A stretch of DNA of 64,000 nucleotides. Origin: Agarilytica sp045430345. Its GTDB lineage: Bacteria > Pseudomonadota > Gammaproteobacteria > Pseudomonadales > Cellvibrionaceae. Positions 16,721 through 23,149 of the stretch are shown here, piece after piece. Location of the stretch: contig JAILXT010000003.1 in the NCBI GenBank assembly GCA_045430345.1, positions 1-64,000 on the forward strand, read 5' to 3'. The translations under genes and the position numbers were made by a program. The notes below the pieces were generated by a model that saw only the letters and a program-made list of their open reading frames with translations, was not told the DNA's origin and searched no databases. Numbering within the stretch: position 1 is the stretch's first letter; every line of letters begins with the position of its first letter.

Positions 16721-17062
16721 ATGTTAAGAATATTTAGGAAGAAAAAAGTAATACTTAGACAAGAGAGGTCTAAAACTGATTACCGTTATCTTGGAGTAGA
16801 AATTAGGGAAAACGGAGATTTGGCGTTCGAGGGGCAAGATCTAGGTTCAGGAGTTGAAGGTGCATTTGGTGCTTCCGAGTACGAATGGTATTGGACTGTA
16901 AAAGCTCAAGATATTCCAAAATTTCAAAGAGTTATTGGTTCCAGATCCAATATACTCAAAAGCCTAAAAAAGAGTTTTAGCGGTCAAAATGCAGCGAAAC
17001 TTTATGAATTCATGCAAGATAATGAAATACCTTTTGAGTCATATAGTCGTGTCGGAGACTAA
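16721..17062 (+). CDS. cassette 6: cytoplasmic protein of unknown function
   Basis: The product has 113 residues from the ATG at 16721; the open frame continues upstream into attC5, but the first 26 codons there are attC sequence. It has a basic N-terminus (MLRIFRKKKVILRQERSK) and a globular domain with YRYLGVEIRENGDLAFEG and YEWYWTVKAQDIPKF. No signal peptide or membrane helix is present. The family is not recognised. Confidence 0.65.
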   Translation: MLRIFRKKKVILRQERSKTDYRYLGVEIRENGDLAFEGQDLGSGVEGAFGASEYEWYWTVKAQDIPKFQRVIGSRSNILKSLKKSFSGQNAAKLYEFMQDNEIPFESYSRVGD

Positions 17063-17064
17063 GC

Positions 17065-17158
17065 ACTTAACAAGTAAAGCCAGCATCGCCCCTGCGGGGC
17101 TGGACCTCCGTTTCGGCGCTTCGCGCCTACACTACGGCCGCTGCTTTAGGCGTTAAGG
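17065..17158 (+). other. attC6
   Basis: The site starts ACTTAAC and ends GTTAAGG. It is G/C-rich, with the hairpins CGCCCCTGCGGGGC and GGCGCTTCGCGCC and arms AAAGCCAGC/GCTGCTTT. Confidence 0.93.
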
Positions 17159-17164
17159 GGCGCA

Positions 17165-17572
17165 ATGAAGTTCATCGCACTATTTACTTTTTTGATCGTT
17201 TTGGTTGGTTGCACAACTACAGAAATTGTTGGGCAATATCCTATCAATGGAATCGTAAGCGACAAATGCAATAGTGAGCTAATTCCAAACGCTTCTATTA
17301 GGCTTAGGTTCGGAGCAATTGATATGAGAGGGGATAATACTGTAATTACGCAGCCCATACATACCAATGAAAACGGGGAGTTTCGTATTGAGCCCCAGAA
17401 TATTAAATTGACTGGTGGGGTTGGCGGCTGGTCAGGAAGCTTACACAAGTGGCCAACCTTGTTGTTGCAAAAAAGTGGCTATCAAGACATCGCGTACGGC
17501 TTCTTGGATGCTTCAGAAGTTACTTATAAATCTATGGTATTAACAATGGAGCCTAGTGGCAGTTGCCCTTAA
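17165..17572 (+). CDS. cassette 7: lipoprotein with carboxypeptidase-regulatory-like fold
   Basis: This 135-residue protein has a lipoprotein signal ending in the lipobox LVGC, so the mature protein would be anchored by its N-terminal cysteine. The rest (GIVSDKCNSELIPNASIRL, then TNENGEFRIEP) resembles a carboxypeptidase-regulatory or CNA-B-like beta sandwich, common in surface proteins. The ATG is only 13 bp from the cassette start. The stop TAA is inside the attC core. The function is unknown. Confidence 0.75.
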   Translation: MKFIALFTFLIVLVGCTTTEIVGQYPINGIVSDKCNSELIPNASIRLRFGAIDMRGDNTVITQPIHTNENGEFRIEPQNIKLTGGVGGWSGSLHKWPTLLLQKSGYQDIAYGFLDASEVTYKSMVLTMEPSGSCP

Positions 17573-17678
17573 CAAAGCAAATCAGTCTGACGGCTTTTCC
17601 GTTACTTGTTTTGTGGTTTAACGCTACGCTACCACAAAAAAATCCACTACAAATCCGCAGCTGTTTGCGGCGTTAGCA
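17567..17678 (+). other. attC7
   Basis: The site starts CCTTAAC and ends GTTAGCA. The terminal stem is TTTTGTGGT/ACCACAAAA around an ACGCTACGCT loop segment, a subtype shared with attC11. Confidence 0.93.
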
Positions 17679-17700
17679 CTTTTAATCAATAGGGGTATTC

Positions 17701-18045
17701 ATGAAAGGTATTGTTGTTATTTTATCGATTTTATTTTTATCGGTAACAGCGAATTCAGCTGAAAGAGTTAAAACGTCCTGGTTCAAAATCGAGCAAGCTG
17801 GATCTGATAGTAATGGGCCTTTCGTAGTGCATGCTCCAGCTGGTACGACATTGGAAAATCAAACCGAAGTTGTTTCTTGTGGTGCAGGTTTCAATTGGGG
17901 AATTGGAGCGGCCGAATTAACGGAGGATGGCTACAAAACATCAATATCTGTTGCGTTGGCCTCGTTTATGGCGGGTAAAGAAGTCCAACTCGACTACGAC
18001 AAAAGCCTAGCTGGCTGCTACGTCTATAGAATTAGAGTACGCTAG
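17701..18045 (+). CDS. cassette 8: secreted small protein, shared cassette family
   Basis: This 114-residue protein has a signal peptide (MKGIVVILSILFLSVTANSA). It bears the shared pattern: first cysteine (VVSCGAG), ALASFMAGKEVQLDY, second cysteine (LAGCYV) and a terminal strand (YRIRVR). It is the fourth member of the family in this array. An A/G-rich stretch containing AGGGG precedes the ATG. The function is unknown; a periplasmic disulfide-bonded domain is inferred. Confidence 0.75.
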   Translation: MKGIVVILSILFLSVTANSAERVKTSWFKIEQAGSDSNGPFVVHAPAGTTLENQTEVVSCGAGFNWGIGAAELTEDGYKTSISVALASFMAGKEVQLDYDKSLAGCYVYRIRVR

Positions 18046-18147
18046 TGCTAACAATTTGCTCCTGCTGACATTTTTTACGTTGCGCCTTTTGTGCTTAATA
18101 GCACAAAAACCTCCACTACAAAAATGCAACAGAGCAAGGCGTTAGGC
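18046..18147 (+). other. attC8
   Basis: The site starts TGCTAAC and ends GTTAGGC. It is very similar to attC5: arms TTGCTCCTGCTG/CAACAGAGCAA and the terminal hairpin TTTTGTGCTT/AGCACAAAA. Confidence 0.93.
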
Positions 18148-18155
18148 TATTAAAT

Positions 18156-18530
18156 ATGAAGCTTACCACGAGCGTTATGGTTTCCGATTTAGATATCGCA
18201 CTGGCATTCTTTGAGAGTTTAGAATTGTTTTCCGTACAGGATAATTCTTTGGGTGGCTTTCGGAGCGGTTCAGCAGTCCCTAAGGGGAACGCCGATCGAG
18301 CAATTGAAATTCAGCTTGTCGAGGCAGTTAGCGATGAAGATAGTTCAATTGTCGGAAAGCAAGCGCTACCCAACAAGTGCTTACTGTATATAGAAATTGA
18401 AGAGTTTGATTCGTGGCATGAAAAAATGGTAGGTAAATTGATTGGAATAGGCCCGGTTAAGGATTTTCCTTGGGGAGCCTCTGCGATAGTAAAGGATCCA
18501 TTTGGAAATCCATATGCGTTTAATGGCTAA
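18156..18530 (+). CDS. cassette 9: VOC (glyoxalase/bleomycin-resistance-like) protein
   Basis: This 124-residue protein has the arrangement of the vicinal-oxygen-chelate fold: an opening strand and helix (TTSVMVSDLDIALAFFESL), a middle strand region (LLYIEIEEFDSWHEKM) and the characteristic ending AIVKDPFGNPYAFNG. The exact reaction cannot be read, and not all metal ligands are obvious. VOC proteins are frequent cassette cargo and may give drug or electrophile resistance; that is inference. The gene starts only 9 bp from the cassette edge. Confidence 0.75.
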   Translation: MKLTTSVMVSDLDIALAFFESLELFSVQDNSLGGFRSGSAVPKGNADRAIEIQLVEAVSDEDSSIVGKQALPNKCLLYIEIEEFDSWHEKMVGKLIGIGPVKDFPWGASAIVKDPFGNPYAFNG

Positions 18531-18545
18531 TTTGGCTTGTGTTTG

Positions 18546-18662
18546 GCCTAACAAGTTTGTCCAGTTGACGTTTTGGTCTACGCTCCTTTTTGTGTATGGC
18601 CTGTGGCCATTTTCACACAAAAATCCACTACAACCAAAACGCAACTGACAAAGGCGTTATGT
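18546..18662 (+). other. attC9
   Basis: The site starts GCCTAAC and ends GTTATGT. The arms are TTTGTCCAGTTG/CAACTGACAAA and the long terminal stem is TTTTTGTGT/ACACAAAAA with TGGCC/GGCCA inside. Confidence 0.93.
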
Positions 18663-18677
18663 GTAAATAGAAATCAT

Positions 18678-18992
18678 ATGAATAAATGGAAAATTGCTTT
18701 CTTCATCTGTTTGCCTCTTACGGTATTATCACTTCTCTTTTCCTTTTATGTTGTGATTGATAACGGCGTATCGTATACGTATTTAGAAGTTTCGTATGAT
18801 GATCAGGTACGTGCAAATGAGGTTTTAGGTGATCTCATTGTTCAAGGTGGGCAGCAATATAGCCAACAAGATTTTCTTCACCTACTACGTCAAGCATACC
18901 CCGAAGCGTTTATTGTCGAAGAAGGTACTGTTATCCGAATGGACTCAAATATATTTGAGTTTCAAAATAATAAGCTTATTAATGCTAGGTAG
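18678..18992 (+). CDS. cassette 10: small membrane-anchored protein
   Basis: The product has about 104 residues from the ATG at 18678; the upstream open frame lies inside attC9. It has one N-terminal membrane segment (IAFFICLPLTVLSLLFSFYVV), then an extracytoplasmic domain (YTYLEVSYDDQVRANEV and QDFLHLLRQAYPEAFIVEEG). It resembles small anchored immunity-type proteins found in cassettes, but I cannot name the family with certainty. Confidence 0.65.
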   Translation: MNKWKIAFFICLPLTVLSLLFSFYVVIDNGVSYTYLEVSYDDQVRANEVLGDLIVQGGQQYSQQDFLHLLRQAYPEAFIVEEGTVIRMDSNIFEFQNNKLINAR

Positions 18993-18999
18993 TGTATAC

Positions 19000-19120
19000 A
19001 CATAACAAACGTATCAAGTTCGCCGCTTTGCGGCTGGGACCTCCACTGCGTCGGTTGTTTTGTGCTTTAATAGCACAAAACAACCAACTCCGTTCCGGCC
19101 CCTTATAGCGGGCGTTATGA
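19000..19120 (+). other. attC10
   Basis: The site starts ACATAAC and ends GTTATGA. The terminal hairpin is TTTTGTGCTTT/AGCACAAAA and a side hairpin is CGCCGCTTTGCGGC. Confidence 0.93.
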
Positions 19121-19141
19121 TTTGATGAGGCTGAAATTAGA

Positions 19142-19483
19142 TTGATAAAGAAAATATTATTGGCACTCGTAGTCAGCGTTTTTTCTATATCTTCTCTCGC
19201 GGAAGATGGTTACAGCTGTAAAACTATAAGTTCGGGAATGTTTCAATTTTTTGATAAAGATGAGCTGTGCAGTCTTACTCAGGTTTGTCCATCATACAAA
19301 GGTAGCAAGGGTCTTCTATTGTACTGCTTGGCAGAGACAAAAGAAGAATGTACGAAGAGTAAGAGTTGGTTAACCCCATACCAGTTTTATGGAATTCAGG
19401 ATGGGCTAAAAATTAAGAAATTGATGCGAGCACCAGCCAGAGATGAAGGCAAGGACAAAATCGGCTTTTGTGCGGTTTACTAA
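19142..19483 (+). CDS. cassette 11: cysteine-rich secreted protein
   Basis: This 113-residue protein has a signal peptide (IKKILLALVVSVFSISSLA) and six cysteines in the mature part (YSCK, ELCS, VCPS, LYCLA, EECTK, GFCAV), suggesting three disulfides in the periplasm or outside. The start is TTG at 19142: an in-frame stop at 19118-19120 excludes any upstream start, there is no ATG in frame, and GAGG lies about 11 bases upstream. No family is recognised. It differs from the four-member family in cysteine number and spacing. Confidence 0.65.
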   Translation: MIKKILLALVVSVFSISSLAEDGYSCKTISSGMFQFFDKDELCSLTQVCPSYKGSKGLLLYCLAETKEECTKSKSWLTPYQFYGIQDGLKIKKLMRAPARDEGKDKIGFCAVY

Positions 19484-19487
19484 AAAA

Positions 19488-19618
19488 TCATAACAAAGCG
19501 TTCAACCATCAGCAGCTTGCGCTGCTTGGACCTCCGCAGCGTTGCTCGTTTTGCGGTTTCACGCTACGCTACCGCAAAACCATCAACACAGCTCCGGCCG
19601 GTTAACGCGGCGTTATGG
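19488..19618 (+). other. attC11
   Basis: The site starts TCATAAC and ends GTTATGG. The terminal stem is TTTTGCGGT/ACCGCAAAA around ACGCTACGCT, the same subtype as attC7, with the side hairpin AGCAGCTTGCGCTGCT. Confidence 0.93.
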
Positions 19619-19982
19619 GGCGGAACACAATCCTTAGTTTTAACAAATTTCGACATGCTTTATAGTGTCGTTTCTTAAGCAGTATCAAAGCATCAGGGAT
19701 CGTGCTGTTCCCTTTCTAGGTCATTCCGTTCCTGGTGTCACAGTTTAAGTTTTTGAAGTGTGGTCATTCCCGCTTTATATCGTGGCGTGCCACTAAGCGG
19801 GTGTAGGTTCACGGCAAGTCCGTCTTCTTCCACCTTTTAAAATTGTTGTGGTCTACGCTAGCGCTTCGCCAAAGTGCTTGTAGTAAGTCGGTTCAGCCGC
19901 CGGGCCATAACAAGTTACTCAGCTGGACAATTTGGTCGTCGCGCCTTTGTGTGCTTGTAGCACACCAGCGGCGCTTTAAGTT
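19612..19982 (+). other. cassette 12: no intact gene
   Basis: Between attC11 and attC12 there are about 290 bp without a convincing frame. Translation in the frame of ATG 19615 gives MGRNTILSFNKFRHAL and stops. Further short open pieces (SQFKFLKCGHSRFISWRATK and LLKLLWSTLALRQ) look like fragments of an eroded gene or of a conserved non-coding cassette. Confidence 0.6.
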
Positions 19983-19989
19983 GTTATAT
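19905..19989 (+). other. attC12
   Basis: The site starts CCATAAC and ends GTTATAT. The terminal hairpin is GTGTGCTTGTAGCACAC. The arms CAAGTTACTCAGC and GCGGCGCTTTAAGTTG pair less well than those of the other sites. Confidence 0.9.
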
Positions 19990-20012
19990 GATGGTAAATA
20001 GATGGTAAATAA

Positions 20013-20672
20013 ATGGTAAAGGTAATTGGTGCGGGTTTTGGTCGAACAGGGACTTATTCGCTTAAGCTTGCATTGGAAACGCTCTCTTTTAGCCCTTGCT
20101 ATCACATGTTTGACTTGATTGAGCGACCGAAAGATTATTGTACATGGAAAAATTTTGATGAAGCTGACGGTGTTTCCAAGCATTTCCTAGATGGTTATCA
20201 GGCGATTGTGGATTTTCCAGGATGTTTGCACCTTGAAACGCTTATTACTCGGTATCCGGATGCGAAAGTTATTCTTAGTCATCGGCCTGCTGAAGAATGG
20301 TATGCCAGTGCCAGAAAAACAATTATTAGTCCCTATCAAGCGATTGAGTATATGGCCACGCGCGGTTTTCGTATTCCATTTTCAAGGAGAGAAAGGGATA
20401 GGATGCGCATGTTCATATATATGAGAGAGTGGATCCATCGGGGGATCTATCAAGGAAAGCAGCTTACTAAAGCGCATGCATTGCAGGGATATCAACAGCA
20501 TATTGATTACGTTCAAAGCATCGTTCCCAAAGGCCGACTACTAAACTACGAAATACGGGAGGGGTGGGCGCCTTTGTGTGATTTTTTGGGGTGTGATTTG
20601 CCGAACCAAGCTTTTCCTACTTCGAACGCAAGAGGACAATACAAGGGCTTACTAAAAAGTTTTTACAAATAG
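20013..20672 (+). CDS. cassette 13: sulfotransferase-like P-loop protein
   Basis: This 219-residue protein opens with VIGAGFGRTGTYSLKLALE, the 5'-phosphosulfate-binding loop of the sulfotransferase family that includes many uncharacterised bacterial members. Later LETLITRYPDAKVILSHRPAEEWYAS fits the 3'-phosphate-binding strand and helix. It would transfer sulfate from PAPS to an unknown acceptor. The gene is larger than the other cassette genes. Three 11-bp steps of ATGGTAAA (19991, 20002, 20013) precede it, and only the third is in frame. No matching attC (ATATAAC) follows, so it closes the array or has lost its site. Confidence 0.75.
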   Translation: MVKVIGAGFGRTGTYSLKLALETLSFSPCYHMFDLIERPKDYCTWKNFDEADGVSKHFLDGYQAIVDFPGCLHLETLITRYPDAKVILSHRPAEEWYASARKTIISPYQAIEYMATRGFRIPFSRRERDRMRMFIYMREWIHRGIYQGKQLTKAHALQGYQQHIDYVQSIVPKGRLLNYEIREGWAPLCDFLGCDLPNQAFPTSNARGQYKGLLKSFYK

Positions 20673-20761
20673 TCGCGGGTCGAATGTAGAGAATTGTGAC
20701 GCTAATAAAACAATGACGATCACCCAGAAACGGGTTGAAGGCTGATCTAATTGCTTTGTGT

Positions 20762-20824
20762 ATGAAAAATAGTCAAGTTTTAGGTTTGCTAGTTGCCGCT
20801 CTAGTTTGTGTTTCTGCTTTATAA
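20762..20824 (+). pseudogene. possible signal-peptide remnant
   Basis: A 20-codon frame (MKNSQVLGLLVAALVCVSAL) is a textbook signal peptide that runs straight into a stop. A different frame just after it stays open to 21024. This may be a frameshifted secreted-protein gene from an eroded cassette; GCGTTATGA at 21002-21010 resembles the right end of an attC. There is no other evidence. The rest of 20673-21300 holds nothing I can support. Confidence 0.3.
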
Positions 20825-21316
20825 GTGCGGATTTGAATCAGTTGGGTTGTTCGTTAATAGCTGAAATCCTTCAGTTAAGGGGGAAAAGGCAAGCTGTTCA
20901 CTTTGGGGGGCAGTACGTTCGCGGTTTAGGTATTTATACAGCGTTTGTGAATACTGCAGATGCCGTATGTTGTAAGGCGTCACGCCGCTTTTCAATATCG
21001 AGCGTTATGATTAAGGCTATCTAGTTCAAAATTCATGGGGTACTGAGACAAATACCTCAGTTTCGAAACCGGTATCTATTGATCAATACTGAAATACGCC
21101 CTAGTATGAGCCGAAACGTTCCTTTTCTGTTCCGATAGGACACGGCCTGTTGGATTCTCTTCTAGCATATGATTAATGTTAGTGAAGTCCCCTACTGGGA
21201 GATTTTGGCGCCGAATAGGTAACTAGCAGTATACTTGTATGTGACTATCGGCAAAATTGGGCGTAGAGTGAGCTTTGTCTGTGATGCCTGTATCGGCCCA
21301 CGGCTAGATTCAAGAT

Positions 21317-21346
21317 CTGTTTTCGTAATGGTGATAGCGAAAACAG
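21317..21346 (+). promoter_or_regulatory. hairpin in the cspA leader
   Basis: CTGTTTTCG and CGAAAACAG form a perfect 9-bp stem with a 12-base loop, ending 35 bases before the cspA start. Cold-shock genes commonly have long structured 5' leaders that control mRNA stability and translation. An alternative is a terminator for the upstream region, since A/T-rich sequence follows. Confidence 0.45.
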
Positions 21347-21381
21347 AATTTTATTCCTCACCATAAGATAAAGAGCAGAGT

Positions 21382-21588
21382 ATGAGTAAAGGTACAGTTA
21401 AGTGGTTTAATGCAGATAAAGGCTTTGGATTTATTACTCCAGAAGATGGAAGTAAAGATTTGTTTGTCCATCATTCAGAAATCCAAGCTGGCGGTGGTTA
21501 TGCTACTTTGAATGACGGCCAAGCGGTAGAATTTGAAGTTGGCCAAGGGCAAAAAGGTCCTTGTGCGAACAAAGTTCGCCCAGTTTAA
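21382..21588 (+). CDS. cold-shock protein, CspA family
   Basis: This 68-residue protein is a single cold-shock domain with RNP1 KGFGFIT and RNP2 DLFVHHSEI, preceded by GTVKWFNADKG. It binds single-stranded RNA/DNA as a chaperone. The length is normal for the family. A purine-rich AAGAGCAGAG lies just before the ATG. A structured leader upstream and a strong hairpin terminator downstream indicate monocistronic expression. Whether it is cold-inducible cannot be read from sequence. Confidence 0.95.
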   Translation: MSKGTVKWFNADKGFGFITPEDGSKDLFVHHSEIQAGGGYATLNDGQAVEFEVGQGQKGPCANKVRPV

Positions 21589-21652
21589 GACTTTAGGTAT
21601 TAACGCTGCTATTGGTTTGTGGCTACATCACCGTTTTTACGAGCCTATAGCA

Positions 21653-21676
21653 GCGCTATCAGTGATAGTGCTTTTT
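21653..21676 (+). terminator. rho-independent terminator after cspA
   Basis: The stem GCGCTATC/GATAGTGC (8 bp with one G-U) has an AGT loop and is followed by TTTTT and then more T residues. It lies about 65 bp after the cspA stop. A wider pairing CGCTGCTAT/ATAGCAGCG (21604-21655) surrounds part of it. Confidence 0.75.
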
Positions 21677-21868
21677 GGTTTTTCCCCCAGTTTCGATGTA
21701 CCTTGAGGACTTCGTCTTCCTGTGTTCAGATAATGAAAAGCTAATTCTCTGCGGTGTAGCAGCTTAATTGGGCTGTGAGCTGAACGATTCTTTTTCCTAT
21801 GATTAGTTGCTTTCTAACCTGGGAAATAAAGTGATCACGCCTTAGCTTTATTGGTTGAAGCGATCTAT

Positions 21869-23086
21869 ATGCAAATTTTTCGCCTATCCCTTCTATATGT
21901 TGCCATTACAATGGTGGCGTCCTGTCAAATTCCTTTCGTGAAAGAGAAAATCGGCTTAGTAACCCACTTTGCGGAAAGGACCAATGTGTATATCAATGAC
22001 CGTGATCGCTGTGTGGGTCCGGTCGTAATGATTTTTTCCGGAAGTGGTGGGCGGGTATCCCAAGTTTTTTATTTGGGCGATGCTTCACGAGCAACTTACT
22101 ATACCGGCTTTGTGCCAGTCACTGTCCAAGGATATTGTGATAGCAATGGAGATCTTCGAAACCAGCAGAATGAATTTCCTCTCTCGGTTTCTTTAACTCG
22201 AAAAGTGGTAGAGAAAGACACTTATTATGTTGCGAATGCTGAGTTTATTACGTCGGGAAATAAGGGTGTGCGATTCTCAGATAAATGGGCGAGAAATGAA
22301 AAGTATGGGCGTATCGCAAACTTAGATTCTGCCGTGTTCTCCCGTACATCAGTACGCTCAGGTTTATGGAAGCCGCTAGAGTTTCAGCAAAACCGTCTTC
22401 AGGGACTCTACTTTGCCGAGCCTTTCGATGAGAAAAAAGCGGTTGTATTGTTTGTTCACGGTATTAGCGATACTCCGCTAGTCTTTTCTGAGGTATATAA
22501 AAATTTAGATAAAACTAAATATCAGGCGTGGTTCTATTTCTACCCTACGGGTCTGCCTCTTTCGTCAAGCTCGGGTGAACTGCTAAAGCTGATGGGACTC
22601 TCTTTAAATCAATATGCGCCTTCGCGTATTCATATTGTCGCACATAGCATGGGGGGATTAGTGAGTTTGGACTATCTACGTAGCTGTTTGTCGCAAGGGT
22701 TATGTAATAACGTAGATAGTTTTACAAGTGTTTCGACGCCTTGGGGCGGGCATAACTCGGCGAAATATGGGGCAAAGTATGCCTCAGACTTAGTGCCCGT
22801 TTGGTATGACATGGCTCCTGGGAGTGAATTCCTAAAACGTTTGTATGGCTATTCATTGCCGTCTCAGGTCAAGCACTACCTTTTTGTCAGTATTCAGCAG
22901 CAAGATATGCTTGGCTTTGAATCCAATGACGGCGTGGTAAGTATGGCCAGTATGTTCAATATGAAAATGCAGGAGCAGGCGCATATGATTAGAGCGTTTA
23001 ACGAAGGGCATGTGAGTATTTTGAGTAACGCTGACCTAATGCGACACCTGGATAATATTTTCGTCAGCGGGCAACCCGAGCAATAG
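21869..23086 (+). CDS. lipase-like alpha/beta hydrolase lipoprotein
   Basis: The product has about 405 residues from the ATG at 21869, which gives a lipoprotein signal with lipobox VASC. The C-terminal 230 residues are an alpha/beta hydrolase: oxyanion region VLFVHGISDTPLVF, nucleophile elbow HIVAHSMGGLVS (GxSxG-type), and a later acidic residue and histidine candidates (SNDGVVS, EGHVSIL). The N-terminal 170 residues are a beta-rich domain of unknown role. It probably hydrolyses an ester or lipid at the cell envelope. It stands alone. Confidence 0.8.
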   Translation: MQIFRLSLLYVAITMVASCQIPFVKEKIGLVTHFAERTNVYINDRDRCVGPVVMIFSGSGGRVSQVFYLGDASRATYYTGFVPVTVQGYCDSNGDLRNQQNEFPLSVSLTRKVVEKDTYYVANAEFITSGNKGVRFSDKWARNEKYGRIANLDSAVFSRTSVRSGLWKPLEFQQNRLQGLYFAEPFDEKKAVVLFVHGISDTPLVFSEVYKNLDKTKYQAWFYFYPTGLPLSSSSGELLKLMGLSLNQYAPSRIHIVAHSMGGLVSLDYLRSCLSQGLCNNVDSFTSVSTPWGGHNSAKYGAKYASDLVPVWYDMAPGSEFLKRLYGYSLPSQVKHYLFVSIQQQDMLGFESNDGVVSMASMFNMKMQEQAHMIRAFNEGHVSILSNADLMRHLDNIFVSGQPEQ

Positions 23087-23149
23087 TCTTGCCCTTTGTG
23101 AATAGTAAAAAATGTTTCTCCTCTACTAATTCACGATCTTCTGATGTGG

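Larger units (their letters stand above)
14460..20672 (+). mobile_element. integron cassette array, 13 cassettes, no integrase in window
   Basis: Twelve attC sites (75-131 bp, imperfect palindromes) separate short + strand genes. For each of cassettes 1-12 the seven bases at the start (GTTRRRY-like) are the exact reverse complement of the first seven bases of the attC at its end, for example GTTAAGT/ACTTAAC for cassette 6 and GTTAGGC/GCCTAAC for cassette 9. This is the expected footprint of IntI-mediated insertion between G and TT. Uniform orientation indicates insertion from the left. No tyrosine recombinase is present in the window, so this is either a CALIN-type cluster or part of a longer array. 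Confidence 0.93.

Noticed and set aside
20806..21024. 72-codon frame after the sulfotransferase
   Set aside because: Start is a weak GTG inside another frame; no recognisable domain. Mentioned only as part of a possible remnant.
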